Shown here piece by piece: positions 18,950 to 27,719 of a DNA stretch of 64,000 bases. A program made the translations under genes and the position numbers. The notes under the pieces were generated by a model. That model made no database searches. It saw nothing but the letters and a program-made list of their open reading frames with translations, and had not been told where the DNA came from. This DNA is from Pedobacter heparinus DSM 2366 (GTDB lineage Bacteria > Bacteroidota > Bacteroidia > Sphingobacteriales > Sphingobacteriaceae), in NCBI RefSeq assembly GCF_000023825.1, contig NC_013061.1, positions 2,976,001 through 3,040,000 of the forward strand. The letters run 5' to 3'. Numbering within the stretch: the stretch's first letter is position 1; every line of letters begins with the position of its first letter.

Positions 18950-18988
18950 CTTTCGCACAAAATTTAATTTGCCTTCGCATTAATTACT

Positions 18989-20182
18989 ATGACATTTTTA
19001 TCCAAAAGAATCAACAACCTATCTGAGTCACAAACCATTAAAATGGCCAAGTTAGGAAGAGAACTGTCCGCAAAAGGGATAGACGTTATTAACCTCAGTT
19101 TTGGGGAGCCAGACTTTTTTACTCCTGATTTTGTGAAAGAGGGCGCTAAGAAGGCTATTGATGACAATTTTTCTTATTACAGTCCGGTTTCAGGTTATCC
19201 TGAACTAAGGAAGGCGATTGCAGAAAAACTATTGCGAGAAAATGGTTTAACCTACAGTTTTGATCAGATTGTAGTTTCAACCGGGGCCAAACAATCCTTG
19301 GCCAATGCCGTAATGTGCCTGGTTGATCCGGGAGATGAAGTAATTGTACCTACTCCTTACTGGGTTTCTTATTCGGAAATGATTAAACTGGCCGAAGGAG
19401 AAACCGTTTTTATCAATGCAACTGTTGAAAACAACTTTAAAATAACAGGCGCACAGCTGGAAGCAGCCATTACGCCTAAGACCAAATTGTTTATGTTCTC
19501 TTCGCCATGCAATCCAACGGGATCTGTGTACAGCAAAGAAGAACTGGCCGATCTGGTAGCTGTATTTGAAAAACATCCAAATATTTATATCATTTCTGAT
19601 GAGATCTATGAGCACATCAACTTTGTAGGCAAACATGCTTCCATTGCAGAATTTGATTCGATAAAAGACCGTGTGATCCTGATCAACGGGTTCTCTAAAT
19701 CGTATGCAATGACTGGCTGGAGATCTGGTTACATGGCAGCAAATAAGGAAATTGCCAATGCGTGCGATAAATTACAGGGCCAGATCACTTCGGGCACCTG
19801 CTCAATTGCCCAGCGAGCTTCGTTAACTGCTTATCAGGGCGGTCTGGACTCAGTAAACCAAATGGTAGGAGAATTTAAAAAACGCAGAGATATTGTTTAT
19901 GCTTTATTAAAAGAAATCCCGGGTATTAAAGTAAACCTGCCTGATGGAGCATTCTATTTCTTCCCTGAAGTAAAGGCCTTTTTCGGCAAAAAGAATGGCG
20001 ACACAGTAATCAATTCAGCTGAAGACCTGAGCCTATATTTATTAAATGAAGCGCATGTATCAACTGTTACCGGCGAAGCTTTTGGCAATGAAGATTGTAT
20101 CCGTCTTTCTTACGCAGCAGCTGAAGATAAGCTAAGAGATGCCGTTTCCAGAATAAAAGCCGCTTTAGCTAAACTGAGCTAG
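18989..20182 (+). CDS. Aspartate aminotransferase, class I/II PLP enzyme
   Basis: 397 residues. Conserved positions are clear: SFGEPDF near 37-43, STGAKQSLANA (97-107), NPTG (175-178), Asp204 in ISDEIYEH, and the PLP Lys237 in GFSKSYAMTGWRSGYM. This matches the I-gamma type aspartate aminotransferases common in Bacteroidota, which convert aspartate and 2-oxoglutarate to oxaloacetate and glutamate. Specificity for aspartate against other amino acids is inferred from overall similarity, so it may also act on other donors. It is monocistronic: promoter upstream, strong hairpin terminator downstream (20243-20280). No signal peptide; cytoplasmic. Confidence 0.93.
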   Translation: MTFLSKRINNLSESQTIKMAKLGRELSAKGIDVINLSFGEPDFFTPDFVKEGAKKAIDDNFSYYSPVSGYPELRKAIAEKLLRENGLTYSFDQIVVSTGAKQSLANAVMCLVDPGDEVIVPTPYWVSYSEMIKLAEGETVFINATVENNFKITGAQLEAAITPKTKLFMFSSPCNPTGSVYSKEELADLVAVFEKHPNIYIISDEIYEHINFVGKHASIAEFDSIKDRVILINGFSKSYAMTGWRSGYMAANKEIANACDKLQGQITSGTCSIAQRASLTAYQGGLDSVNQMVGEFKKRRDIVYALLKEIPGIKVNLPDGAFYFFPEVKAFFGKKNGDTVINSAEDLSLYLLNEAHVSTVTGEAFGNEDCIRLSYAAAEDKLRDAVSRIKAALAKLS

Positions 20183-20225
20183 TTAGTACTAGGATATTAG
20201 TATTTAGTACTTAGTACTTAGCTAT
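20181..20225 (+). repeat. Short-period TAGTACTTAG-like tandem repeat
   Basis: Directly after the aminotransferase stop, TTAGTACT/TAGTATTT/TAGTACT units recur about every 8 bases for 45 bp. Several copies are TTAGTACTTAG. This looks like a small intergenic simple repeat; no function is evident. Confidence 0.45.
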
Positions 20226-20242
20226 TAAGCTTAAAACATAAC

Positions 20243-20280
20243 AAATGCCTGTTCCAAATAATGGAACAGGCATTTTGTTT
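20243..20280 (+). terminator. Intrinsic terminator after the aminotransferase gene
   Basis: Arms 20243-20256 and 20262-20275 (core TGCCTGTTCCA) pair perfectly around a 5-base loop, and a T-rich tail (TTTTGTTT) follows. It also lies past the end of the minus-strand permease gene, but without a T-tract on that strand. Confidence 0.85.
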
Positions 20281-20385
20281 AATATTTACCCAACCTAAAA
20301 ATAGCGAGTTTATGCAGATCGGACATTTAAAAAAGATTCCCGCTTTCGAATAGTCCTATCTCTTTTTTTACCAAAGGGATTCCTA

Positions 20386-21627
20386 TTAGGAGCGGATCGC
20401 TTCGACAGGATCTAACCTTGATGCCGAATACGCAGGCCAAAACCCCGATATTGTACCGATTAAAAATGACACTCCTATTCCCAGCACAATATTCTTCATG
20501 AACAATACCATTTCAAATCCAAGTGCGGCCGAGATCAGTGTACATATATAAACCAGTAACAAGCCCAACAAACCGCCCAGTAAACATAGTGCAATTGCCT
20601 CAAACAAAAACTGTAACAGAATAAAATAATTTTTGGCGCCCAGTGATTTCTGTATACCTATAATATTGGTGCGTTCCTTTACTGAAACAAACATGATGTT
20701 GGCTATGCCAAACCCGCCAACGAGGATAGAAAAACCACCAATTACCCAACCTGCAATATCCACTATCCCAAACATCACATCCAGCTGATCGGAAGCAATT
20801 GTACTTTTATTTAAAGCAAAATCATCATCTGCTCCCGGTCTGATCTTATGTATCGCGCGCATAGCGCCCTGTATTTCACTTTCTATTTCTTCAAGTGCGA
20901 TATGCTCTTTTCCCCTTACGGTAATCGTAGGGTCATAACGTCCGCTTTCCACATCAAATAAGCCTTTTGCAAAGTTGAGCGGAATCAGGATATTTTTATC
21001 CTGGGACATACCGAGCATATCCTCCCCCTCTTTTCTGAAGACACCAACTACAGTTAAACGGCGCCCCATTACCACAATCTTTTTTCCTACAGCAGGTTCA
21101 CCATTAAATAAACCATCAGCGATGTCGGCTCCAAGAATGATGACCGGTGAGCCCGATTTCCCTTCATTCTCTGTAAAATACCTACCCTCCTGAAAATCGA
21201 TGGTCCATGTTTTATTAAAGTCCTGGGAGGCCGCTTTCAAACCTGCTCCTTCAACAGAATTGCTACGGTACTTGACAGTTCTGCTATCGGCATAAATTTC
21301 ATAGGAAACACCCTCAGCATGCTCCAGACGTTCCTTTAATGCACTATAATCCCTTAAGGAAGGTTCCGGACGATTTACATATTTCCACCAGGGATAATCT
21401 CCAAATCCGCCCCAGGGCCATTTCTGAACAAAAATTGTTTTTGAGCCCAGTTTGTCAATGCTTTCCTGAAGCTTACTTCTAAAGGTATCGGCAGCAGAAA
21501 ATACAAATATGATGGCAAAAATGCCAATGGTGATTCCCAATAAGGAAAGCATTGTCCGCAGTTTGTTTTGGCGCAGTGCATCAGCTGCGAACCGAAAACT
21601 TTCGCCTATTAGTCTGAAAATGATCAT
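20386..21627 (-). CDS. MacB/FtsX-type ABC transporter permease
   Basis: 413 residues. Layout is the MacB-like one: an N-terminal membrane helix (about 22-42, LSLLGITIGIFAIIFVFSAA), a periplasmic domain (about 43-290) and three C-terminal helices (about 285-310, 335-362, 380-400), ending in WPAYSASRLDPVEAIRS, a signature of MacB-type permeases. It is a mechanotransmitting transporter half for lipoproteins, peptides or toxic compounds. No ATPase gene is adjacent; the nearest ABC ATPase, 25730-26512, is a plausible but unproven partner. The lipoprotein gene upstream is 90 bp away. Confidence 0.9.
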   Translation of the reverse strand: MIIFRLIGESFRFAADALRQNKLRTMLSLLGITIGIFAIIFVFSAADTFRSKLQESIDKLGSKTIFVQKWPWGGFGDYPWWKYVNRPEPSLRDYSALKERLEHAEGVSYEIYADSRTVKYRSNSVEGAGLKAASQDFNKTWTIDFQEGRYFTENEGKSGSPVIILGADIADGLFNGEPAVGKKIVVMGRRLTVVGVFRKEGEDMLGMSQDKNILIPLNFAKGLFDVESGRYDPTITVRGKEHIALEEIESEIQGAMRAIHKIRPGADDDFALNKSTIASDQLDVMFGIVDIAGWVIGGFSILVGGFGIANIMFVSVKERTNIIGIQKSLGAKNYFILLQFLFEAIALCLLGGLLGLLLVYICTLISAALGFEMVLFMKNIVLGIGVSFLIGTISGFWPAYSASRLDPVEAIRS

Positions 21628-21717
21628 AACGTTTAGACCAAAGCTACCAAAAAAGGTTACAGTGTATGCGTTATAATTCTAAAAAAACATTATGTCTGCG
21701 TTATTGATAAAAACATT

Positions 21718-22416
21718 TTAGGGTTTGGTCATGCTCACACTTAAAATTGAGGGTAGCTTTAAGACCAGTTTATCAAACAGTGTTTTATTTACCGTGTTGC
21801 TAACCAAAATGGTGTTGTTAGGTGTAGTACGCGTTGTTTGTCCGAAATCACTTGCAATGAGTCCCTTTACCAGGCCGTTAAGCTCCAGTGTAACTTTTGC
21901 GATGTACTTTCCCTGTGAAACCTCTATCCGGGGTACTTCCAGCTTGATAAGCTGAGAAACATTTAATTTCACTACCACTGGTATTTTTGTTCCTGAAGCT
22001 TCTATATATGTTCCACTGAGCAATAAAGGAGGATTACTCAGGGATTCATTTATATTGATCTTAAATTCGTTTTTCTCGTAAACTCCTGGCGACAAGAAAA
22101 CCGTTCCGGCCAGGGAATCGGGATTCAGTGCATTTACTGTGTAAAGATTTTTTGATTCAAGGGATATGGCGTTTCCTGTATGAGTTGCACTGAATTCGAT
22201 CTTTGCAATATTAACACTTGCGCTGGTCCAGTTGATACTTCCGTTTGTTCCTGCAGGAACGATGTTGCCGCTCGTACCTGAATTGGAACTTAAAGCAGCA
22301 TTCAGGTTAATCGCATTAAAGCTGTAGCTCAGCTGAGTGTCCGTAGTATCAGTACTTTTGGTACAGCCCATTAAAAGTGTAAACAGACAAAGGATTGAAA
22401 AGTATATTTTTTTCAT
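21718..22416 (-). CDS. Putative lipoprotein of unknown function
   Basis: 232 residues. A clear lipoprotein signal is present (MKKIYFSILCLFTLLMGCTKS, lipobox LMGC), followed by a Ser/Thr-rich linker and a beta-strand-rich body with no catalytic pattern. I do not recognise the family. The body has long alternating hydrophobic stretches (VNIAKIEFSATHT, YIAKVTLELNGLV), suggesting an Ig-like or beta-sandwich fold. Attached to the inner or outer membrane. It is divergent from queA and upstream of the ABC permease. Confidence 0.7.
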   Translation of the reverse strand: MKKIYFSILCLFTLLMGCTKSTDTTDTQLSYSFNAINLNAALSSNSGTSGNIVPAGTNGSINWTSASVNIAKIEFSATHTGNAISLESKNLYTVNALNPDSLAGTVFLSPGVYEKNEFKININESLSNPPLLLSGTYIEASGTKIPVVVKLNVSQLIKLEVPRIEVSQGKYIAKVTLELNGLVKGLIASDFGQTTRTTPNNTILVSNTVNKTLFDKLVLKLPSILSVSMTKP

Positions 22417-22566
22417 GATGAAACTAGTTTAACTTTAATAAAAGATTTATGTCAAAATAAATATAATTAAAACTATAATGACATTCTGTAGGAAATCTGA
22501 AGTTTAAAAAAATTAGTATACCAGAAAGCAGCAAAAGAAATATATGCTAATAAAGATTATATTTCG

Positions 22567-22574
22567 TAAATTTG
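22567..22574 (+). promoter_or_regulatory. -7 promoter box of queA
   Basis: TAAATTTG fits TAnnTTTG and lies 25 bp upstream of the queA ATG. No clear TTTG -33 element at the right distance. Confidence 0.5.
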
Positions 22575-22599
22575 CGCCCTTAAATATCACATCAAACAT

Positions 22600-23649
22600 A
22601 TGAAGTTATCTCAATTTAAGTTTAATTTACCTGAATCGCTGGTTGCCAACAACCCTTCTGAACAAAGAGACGAAGCCCGTTTAATGGTTTTACACAAGGA
22701 TAGCGGAAAAATTGAACATAAAATATTTAAAGATGTTTTAGACTATTTCGATGACCAGGATGTTATGATCCTGAACAACACTAAAGTTTTCCCTGCCCGT
22801 TTATACGGCAATAAGGAAAAGACAGGTGCAACAATTGAAGTCTTCCTGTTAAGGGAGCTGAACAAAGAACTTCGTTTATGGGATGTTTTAGTTGATCCTG
22901 CACGTAAAATCCGCGTTGGAAATAAACTATATTTTGGTGATGACGACCTGCTGGTTGCTGAAGTGGTTGACAATACCACCTCTCGTGGACGTACCATCCG
23001 TTTCTTATTTGATGGCACTGACGAAGAATTCAGAAAAAACATTGAGATATTGGGCGAAACACCACTGCCAAAATACATCAAACGTAAAGCTACTGCACAG
23101 GATAAAGAACGTTACCAAACTATTTTCGCAAAACATGAAGGCGCTGTAGCAGCCCCTACTGCCGGTTTACACTTTAGCAGGGAACTGATGAAACGCCTGG
23201 AGTTGAAAGGGATTAACTTTGCGGAGGTGACACTACACGTTGGTTTAGGTACCTTCAGATCTGTAGAAGTTGAAGACCTGACCAAGCATAAGATGGATTC
23301 TGAGCAATTTATTATTGAGCAGAAAGATGCAGACATTGTTAACAAAGCAATTGAACGTAAAAAAAGGATCTGTGCCGTGGGTACTACTTCAATGCGTGCC
23401 ATAGAATCGGCTGTTTCTTCAGGCAGGACCCTTAAGGCTGCTAACGACTGGACCAGCAAATTTATCTTCCCTCCTTATGATTTCAGCATTGCAAATTCTA
23501 TGATTACCAATTTCCACACACCTGAATCTACTTTGCTGATGATGGTAAGTGCATTTGGCGGCTATGATTACGTCAGACATGCTTATGAGGTGGCTTTGAA
23601 AGAAAAATACCGTTTCTATAGCTATGGCGATGCGATGTTGATCATCTGA
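22600..23649 (+). CDS. queA: S-adenosylmethionine:tRNA ribosyltransferase-isomerase
   Basis: 349 residues, the usual length. QueA transfers the ribosyl part of SAM to preQ1 at position 34 of GUN-anticodon tRNAs, forming epoxyqueuosine, the second-last step of queuosine. Visible features: [17 protein letters not shown] near 53-69, the [10 protein letters not shown] motif (around 187) and [14 protein letters not shown] (about 218-231), both conserved in QueA. The C-terminal part has [22 protein letters not shown]. Cytoplasmic. A terminator follows that overlaps the ispD promoter. No other que gene is next to it. Confidence 0.97.
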   Translation: MKLSQFKFNLPESLVANNPSEQRDEARLMVLHKDSGKIEHKIFKDVLDYFDDQDVMILNNTKVFPARLYGNKEKTGATIEVFLLRELNKELRLWDVLVDPARKIRVGNKLYFGDDDLLVAEVVDNTTSRGRTIRFLFDGTDEEFRKNIEILGETPLPKYIKRKATAQDKERYQTIFAKHEGAVAAPTAGLHFSRELMKRLELKGINFAEVTLHVGLGTFRSVEVEDLTKHKMDSEQFIIEQKDADIVNKAIERKKRICAVGTTSMRAIESAVSSGRTLKAANDWTSKFIFPPYDFSIANSMITNFHTPESTLLMMVSAFGGYDYVRHAYEVALKEKYRFYSYGDAMLII

Positions 23650-23680
23650 TAAAAATATTAACCAATAAATTGAAAATTGC

Positions 23681-23725
23681 AATAGGAGATTTGAAACCAA
23701 TCGGTTTAATCTCCTATTTTTGTTT
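23681..23725 (+). terminator. Intrinsic terminator after queA
   Basis: Outer arms AATAGGAGATT (23681-23691) and AATCTCCTATT (23708-23718) pair perfectly; an inner AAACC/GGTTT stem continues around an AATC loop. A T-tract (23717-23721) follows. Confidence 0.85.
23690..23722 (+). promoter_or_regulatory. ispD promoter embedded in the queA terminator
   Basis: TTTG at 23690-23693, a 21-bp spacer, then TATTTTTG at 23715-23722 (TAnnTTTG). The ispD ATG is 17 bp further on, so the leader is very short. Confidence 0.6.
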
Positions 23726-23739
23726 AAAAGCTGCCCAAT

Positions 23740-24417
23740 ATGAAGTATTATGCAATTATAGTAGCCGGAGGTTCAGGGAACAGGATGCAAAGTACTGTTG
23801 CCAAACAATTTTTATTGCTGGATGGCAAACCGGTGCTCATGCATACACTTACAGCTTTTGATCAATGCAAATACAGACCCGAAATATTACTGGTACTGAA
23901 TATACATCAGCACAGCTATTGGGAAGAACTTTGTCTGAAGTATAATTTTGATATCCCGCACAAGGTAGTAAGTGGTGGTGAGCAACGGTTCCACTCTGTA
24001 AAAAACGGGTTAAAAATTATCAAAGGAAATGGAATAGTGGCCGTCCATGATGCTGCCAGACCCTTGGTTTCGGCTGCGCTGATTAACAGGTCATATGACG
24101 TTGCCGAAGAAAAAGGTAATTGTGTAGCAGGCATAACACCAACAGATTCGGTTAGAAAAATTCTGGAAGAAGGAAATGAATCATTAAACAGAAATGAGCT
24201 GGCATTGATACAAACACCACAAACATTTCAGGTGAGTACGCTTAGAAAAGCTTATCAGGTTCCATTTAGAAATGATTTTACTGATGATGCTTCTGTAGTT
24301 GAGTTTGCTGGTTTTAAAATAAACCTGATTGATGGTGAGCGAGAGAACATAAAGATTACCTATCCGGAAGATCTGGAAATCGCAACGATCTTTATAAAGA
24401 AAAGGGAACTTAGTTAG
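23740..24417 (+). CDS. ispD: 2-C-methyl-D-erythritol 4-phosphate cytidylyltransferase
   Basis: 225 residues. IspD joins CTP and methylerythritol 4-phosphate in the MEP route to isoprenoids. Motifs: AGGSGNRM (about 9-16, with conserved Arg15), AKQFLLL with Lys22, VHDAARPLV (about 101-109), TPQTF (about 165) and FTDDASVVE (about 183-191). The AGGSG-x-R with KQF-like spacing favours IspD over CarS or TarI-type relatives. Cytoplasmic. Its own promoter is inside the queA terminator, and it converges with the small minus-strand gene after a hairpin. Confidence 0.95.
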   Translation: MKYYAIIVAGGSGNRMQSTVAKQFLLLDGKPVLMHTLTAFDQCKYRPEILLVLNIHQHSYWEELCLKYNFDIPHKVVSGGEQRFHSVKNGLKIIKGNGIVAVHDAARPLVSAALINRSYDVAEEKGNCVAGITPTDSVRKILEEGNESLNRNELALIQTPQTFQVSTLRKAYQVPFRNDFTDDASVVEFAGFKINLIDGERENIKITYPEDLEIATIFIKKRELS

Positions 24418-24423
24418 GGTTTA

Positions 24424-24459
24424 CCTTTGCCATGCCAAACCAGGCCGACATGGCAAAGG
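24424..24459. terminator. Hairpin between converging ispD and small membrane gene
   Basis: Arms CCTTTGCCATG (24424-24434) and CATGGCAAAGG (24449-24459) pair perfectly around a 14-base loop. There is no T-tract on either side, so termination strength is uncertain. Confidence 0.6.
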
Positions 24460-24465
24460 ATAAGA

Positions 24466-24627
24466 TTATGCAGCCCTGTTAATGACTTTAAGCAGAATTG
24501 CTATGATTGCGATAACCAGTAAAATGTGAATCAGCCCGCCTACATTTGGCCCAAAGCCATTAAAGAAGAAGCCAATAATCCATAATATAACCAAGACTAC
24601 AGCAACAAGATAAAGTAAATTTCCCAT
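24466..24627 (-). CDS. Small membrane protein, lmo0937 family-like (53 aa)
   Basis: A 53-residue frame from the ATG at 24627 to a TAA at 24466-24468. The translation starts MGNLLYLVAVVLVILWIIGF and continues FFNGFGPNVGGLIHILLVIA, ending KVINRAA. Two membrane helices flank a short loop with a GPNVGG-like turn. This matches the lmo0937 / DUF5670 family of tiny membrane proteins, often stress-linked; function unknown. Codon use and hydrophobic pattern make it convincing despite its size. A 9-bp-arm inverted repeat lies 36-60 bp upstream. Confidence 0.8.
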   Translation of the reverse strand: MGNLLYLVAVVLVILWIIGFFFNGFGPNVGGLIHILLVIAIIAILLKVINRAA

Positions 24628-24662
24628 AACGTTCAATTTTAAATATGTGTTTTAAGTTTAAA

Positions 24663-24687
24663 TCATAGATTGTTAAAGAATCTATGA
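24663..24687. promoter_or_regulatory. Inverted repeat upstream of the small membrane gene
   Basis: TCATAGATT (24663-24671) and AATCTATGA (24679-24687) are perfect inverted repeats separated by 7 bases. It lies 36 bp upstream of the start and could be a regulator site; nothing proves this. Confidence 0.4.
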
Positions 24688-24730
24688 CATTACATTAACA
24701 ATAATCAAACCGAAAAGTTCTGAAAAAAAG

Positions 24731-24760
24731 AAAGGCCCCGTATTTTCGGGGCCTTTTAAA
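24731..24760 (-). terminator. Intrinsic terminator of the DUF2795 gene
   Basis: Arms AAAGGCCCCG (24731-24740) and CGGGGCCTTT (24747-24756) pair perfectly around a 6-base loop. On the minus strand a long T-run follows (complement of 24722-24733). Confidence 0.88.
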
Positions 24761-24784
24761 ATCTATTATGGCTTTTATTAAACC

Positions 24785-25006
24785 CTAATACTCATCTTCA
24801 TTAAAGAAGAAATCATCCTTAGTGGGATAATCAGGCCAAATTTCTTCTATGGTTTCGTATGGTTCACCATCATCTTCCAGAGCTTGTAAATTTTCTATCA
24901 CCTCTACCGGTGCGCCTGATCGTATACCATAATCAATCAATTCATCTTTTGTTGCAGGCCATGGAGCGTCTTCCAGGTGCGATGCGAGTTCTAATGTCCA
25001 ATACAT
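24785..25006 (-). CDS. DUF2795 domain protein (73 aa)
   Basis: 73 residues from the ATG at 25006. A longer frame to 25084 exists, but its first 26 residues (KKILFCSCFLIYFCEINL) look like translated leader and the conserved family begins at MYWTLELASHLEDAPWPATKDELIDYG. The protein is acidic, with EEIWPDYPTKDDFFFNEDEY at its end. DUF2795 proteins are small, conserved in Bacteroidota and of unknown function. The strong terminator 24731-24760 follows. Confidence 0.88.
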   Translation of the reverse strand: MYWTLELASHLEDAPWPATKDELIDYGIRSGAPVEVIENLQALEDDGEPYETIEEIWPDYPTKDDFFFNEDEY

Positions 25007-25163
25007 ATTTCTTACTATTAGGTTATTCAAATTTATTTCGCAAAAGTATATTAAAAAACACGAGCAAAACAAAATTTTTTTCAACTATTTCCATTCTATA
25101 ACTTTGTTTGTCAGTTATATTTGGTTTATAAAAACTACCACTTCAACTGGCTGTACATCCCGA

Positions 25164-25712
25164 TCATAATCGCGGAATCCAGATATTTTCCTCTATTTTA
25201 GCATCTGAACTCAGTTTTCGTGCCAAAACAAATAAATAATCACTTAAACGGTTCAAATAAATAGTCATTTTTTCGTCAACAAAGCTATCTGACGCCAGAT
25301 GAACCGTTAACCGTTCGGCCCTGCGGCATATACAACGGGCAATATGGCAATAGGAAACCACCGTATTTCCGCCGGGAAGGACAAAATGTTTCAATTCTGG
25401 CAATACTTCGTTCATATCGTCCATTTCTTTTTCAAGCAAGCTGATGTCGCTTTCATGAAGATCGGGAATTTTCATTCTTGATTTTTCAGGATCCGCAGCT
25501 AAAGACGCACCAACGGTAAACAGACGGTCCTGTATCTCCTTTAACACCTTTTGGTAATGGACATCTATTTCCTGACACATGATGAGACCGATATAGGAGT
25601 TCAATTCATCTACAGTGCCATAACACTCTATCCTCAAATGGAATTTAGGCACCCTTGTCCCCCCAATCAAAGATGTCAACCCTTTGTCACCTGTTTTGGT
25701 GTATATTTTCAT
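25164..25712 (-). CDS. ATP:cob(I)alamin adenosyltransferase, PduO type
   Basis: 182 residues. The N-terminal ATP-binding motif TKTGDKGLTSLIGGTRVPK (residues 5-23) and VDELNSYIGL (about 34-43) are typical of PduO-type corrinoid adenosyltransferases, as is CRRAERLTVHLA (about 127-138) with its conserved Arg-Glu. It makes adenosylcobalamin from cob(I)alamin and ATP. The protein is a trimeric five-helix bundle in the cytoplasm. It is 17 bp downstream of the ABC ATPase gene and is the last gene of that minus-strand run. Which B12-dependent enzyme it serves is not visible here. Confidence 0.95.
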   Translation of the reverse strand: MKIYTKTGDKGLTSLIGGTRVPKFHLRIECYGTVDELNSYIGLIMCQEIDVHYQKVLKEIQDRLFTVGASLAADPEKSRMKIPDLHESDISLLEKEMDDMNEVLPELKHFVLPGGNTVVSYCHIARCICRRAERLTVHLASDSFVDEKMTIYLNRLSDYLFVLARKLSSDAKIEENIWIPRL

Positions 25713-25729
25713 CTATCTATATACTTTTT

Positions 25730-26512
25730 TCAATTTATCTTTTCAAAGTCATCACCTTTTTCCTTTAATCCGGATAAACGTGGAGAAACTGTTTTGACAT
25801 CTGTATTTTGATAATCCTTCTCGATCAGTCCGTCCCGCATCCTTACAATACGGTGTGCATGCTGGGCTATGTCCTCTTCATGCGTTACAAGAATAATGGT
25901 ATTTCCTTTGCTGTGGATCTCTTCCAGCAGTCCCATGATCTCGATGGAAGTTTTGGTGTCCAGGTTTCCGGTAGGCTCATCGGCCAGAATAATGGAGGGG
26001 TTATTGATGAGTGCCCTGGCAACAGCAACCCGCTGACGCTGCCCGCCCGATAACTCATTGGGCTTGTGGGTTACGCGGTTACCCAATCCTACGTTCTCCA
26101 ATGCTTTATATGCACGTGCTTCACGTTCTTTTTTATTGGCACCCGCATAGATCAGCGGCAGGGCGACATTATCCAGCGAGGTGGAACGGGGCAGCAGGTT
26201 AAAGGTTTGAAATACAAAACCGATCTCCTTATTTCGGACCTCGGCCAGCTCATTGTCTGACATGTGGCTTACATTGGTACCGTTTAATACATAATGTCCC
26301 TTGCTGGGTGTATCCAAACAGCCTAAAATATTCATGAGGGTAGATTTCCCTGAACCAGAAGGCCCCATCAACGCTACAAACTCTCCTTTATGAATATCAA
26401 GTGTAACCGATTTCAATGCATGGATCACTTCAGAACCGATGACATATTTACGACCAATATCTTTAATGTTGATTAACGCTTTATCAATCTTTACTGTCGA
26501 CGCTTTCTCCAT
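25730..26512 (-). CDS. ABC transporter ATP-binding protein, LolD/MacB type
   Basis: 260 residues. Walker [10 protein letters not shown] (50-58), Q-loop Gln102, signature LSGGQ (154-158), Walker B IILADE (174-179) and the switch His211 are all intact. The [27 protein letters not shown] stretch places it with the LolD/MacB/FtsE group that works with MacB-type permeases. A C-terminal tail of about 30 charged residues extends beyond the core. No permease gene is beside it; the MacB-type permease at 20386-21627 is 4 kb away and may be its partner. Cytoplasmic. Located 48 bp downstream of gatC. Confidence 0.93.
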   Translation of the reverse strand: MEKASTVKIDKALINIKDIGRKYVIGSEVIHALKSVTLDIHKGEFVALMGPSGSGKSTLMNILGCLDTPSKGHYVLNGTNVSHMSDNELAEVRNKEIGFVFQTFNLLPRSTSLDNVALPLIYAGANKKEREARAYKALENVGLGNRVTHKPNELSGGQRQRVAVARALINNPSIILADEPTGNLDTKTSIEIMGLLEEIHSKGNTIILVTHEEDIAQHAHRIVRMRDGLIEKDYQNTDVKTVSPRLSGLKEKGDDFEKIN

Positions 26513-26560
26513 TTTTTTTGTTTTTAGACAACGCCTATCGGGCCAATGTTACAAATACCT

Positions 26561-26851
26561 TTATTTTTCTATAATCTTTGGCACCAGAAAAAAGCTTTCG
26601 TTGTGGCGGGCAGCATTTTTTAGTCCGTCGGCCACACTGATCTCCTGTTTTACCTTGTCCTCACGCCAAACATTTTCTTCCATATTCATATATACCAATG
26701 GCTCAACACCCTGGGTATCCAACTCGTTCAGTTTTTCCATAAAAGTAAGGATCTTGTTCATATCGGGGATCAGTGCTTCAATTTCTTCCTCCTTTACAGC
26801 AATTCGGGCCAGATCTGCCACTTTGTATATGGTTTGCTTATCTATAATCAT
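26561..26851 (-). CDS. gatC: Asp-tRNA(Asn)/Glu-tRNA(Gln) amidotransferase subunit C
   Basis: 96 residues. The family start is clear: I-D-x-x-T-I-Y-K-V-A-D-L-A-R-I-A-V in residues 2-18, then a conserved MNKILTFMEKLNELDTQGVEPL (about 31-52) and a C-terminal DGLKNAARHNESFFLVPKII with the family FxVP motif. GatC wraps around GatA-GatB in the complex that amidates Glu-tRNA(Gln) or Asp-tRNA(Asn). gatA and gatB are not in this window. It overlaps the upstream acyltransferase gene by 4 bp. Confidence 0.94.
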   Translation of the reverse strand: MIIDKQTIYKVADLARIAVKEEEIEALIPDMNKILTFMEKLNELDTQGVEPLVYMNMEENVWREDKVKQEISVADGLKNAARHNESFFLVPKIIEK

Positions 26852-27588
26852 TTATCAACAAGTTTACTGTTTATCAGCTCAAAAATACGGTCTTTTAGTT
26901 CATCTGAATCATTTATTGTCAAATTAGTAGTTAAAACCGGCTTATGTACGTAAATATCACATATTCCTGGTGTAGAACCATATTTTGCCCCATCATCCCA
27001 CATTCTTTTCCAGATATTGGTTAAACTGACCGGAACAATAGGAATTTTCTTTTCTATGGCCAATCTGAAAGGGCCGTTTTTAAAGGGCATCAATTTTGGC
27101 GGATAGTGTCCATCATCTATTTTCCCTTCCGGAAAAATGATCAGGCTCATCCCCTGTTCAAGGTTTTCGCCTGCCCGTTTAAAGGCCCTGAAAGCAGATA
27201 TTTTACTTTCACGGTTTACAGGAATATCAATCGTCTTAAAAAATATCTTCAGTACAGGATTTTTAAGCAGCTCATCCTTTCCCATAAAATGAAACCGTCC
27301 CCTTGCCAGGGTACATAAGATCATGATGTCGAGATTGGAAGTATGATTTGAACAATAAATATAAGGCTGATGGTCAGAAAGAGGTTCTTCGAAGGTAAAA
27401 CGAAATATGGCTCCTATAAAAAAACTGCACAACCTGCTGTTCAGTTTACGCATCTGATTCAGTAAACCATAGGTTCCAGGATTTTGGGCAGCAAGGTAAT
27501 AGAAGGGATAAAAAAGCAAGGAGAACAACAGTATAATAAAGATGGAATAGATTCTGTGTGCTTGCTTAAAAATACTGGTCATGGACAT
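26848..27588 (-). CDS. Lysophospholipid acyltransferase (PlsC-like)
   Basis: 246 residues. An N-terminal membrane helix (about 15-34) is followed by the acyltransferase motifs: NHTSNLD (H-x4-D catalytic pair, about residues 80-86), the block II region around PVNRES, and FPEGKIDDG (about 149-157, block III). This is the 1-acyl-glycerol-3-phosphate acyltransferase fold that makes phosphatidic acid. Inner membrane. It overlaps gatC by 4 bp and heads the minus-strand run plsC-gatC-ABC ATPase-adenosyltransferase. Whether it is the main PlsC cannot be told. Confidence 0.92.
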   Translation of the reverse strand: MSMTSIFKQAHRIYSIFIILLFSLLFYPFYYLAAQNPGTYGLLNQMRKLNSRLCSFFIGAIFRFTFEEPLSDHQPYIYCSNHTSNLDIMILCTLARGRFHFMGKDELLKNPVLKIFFKTIDIPVNRESKISAFRAFKRAGENLEQGMSLIIFPEGKIDDGHYPPKLMPFKNGPFRLAIEKKIPIVPVSLTNIWKRMWDDGAKYGSTPGICDIYVHKPVLTTNLTINDSDELKDRIFELINSKLVDK

Positions 27589-27719
27589 TCAAAAAATTAA
27601 AATGGACAAACAAATATTAGGGTTTTTTATTAATTTCGGCCTCCTGAATCTTTTATAGATCCGGTTTTAACTGGCTGAATGTATAAAATTTTTCTCGAGA
27701 TCATATAAGATATATACTA

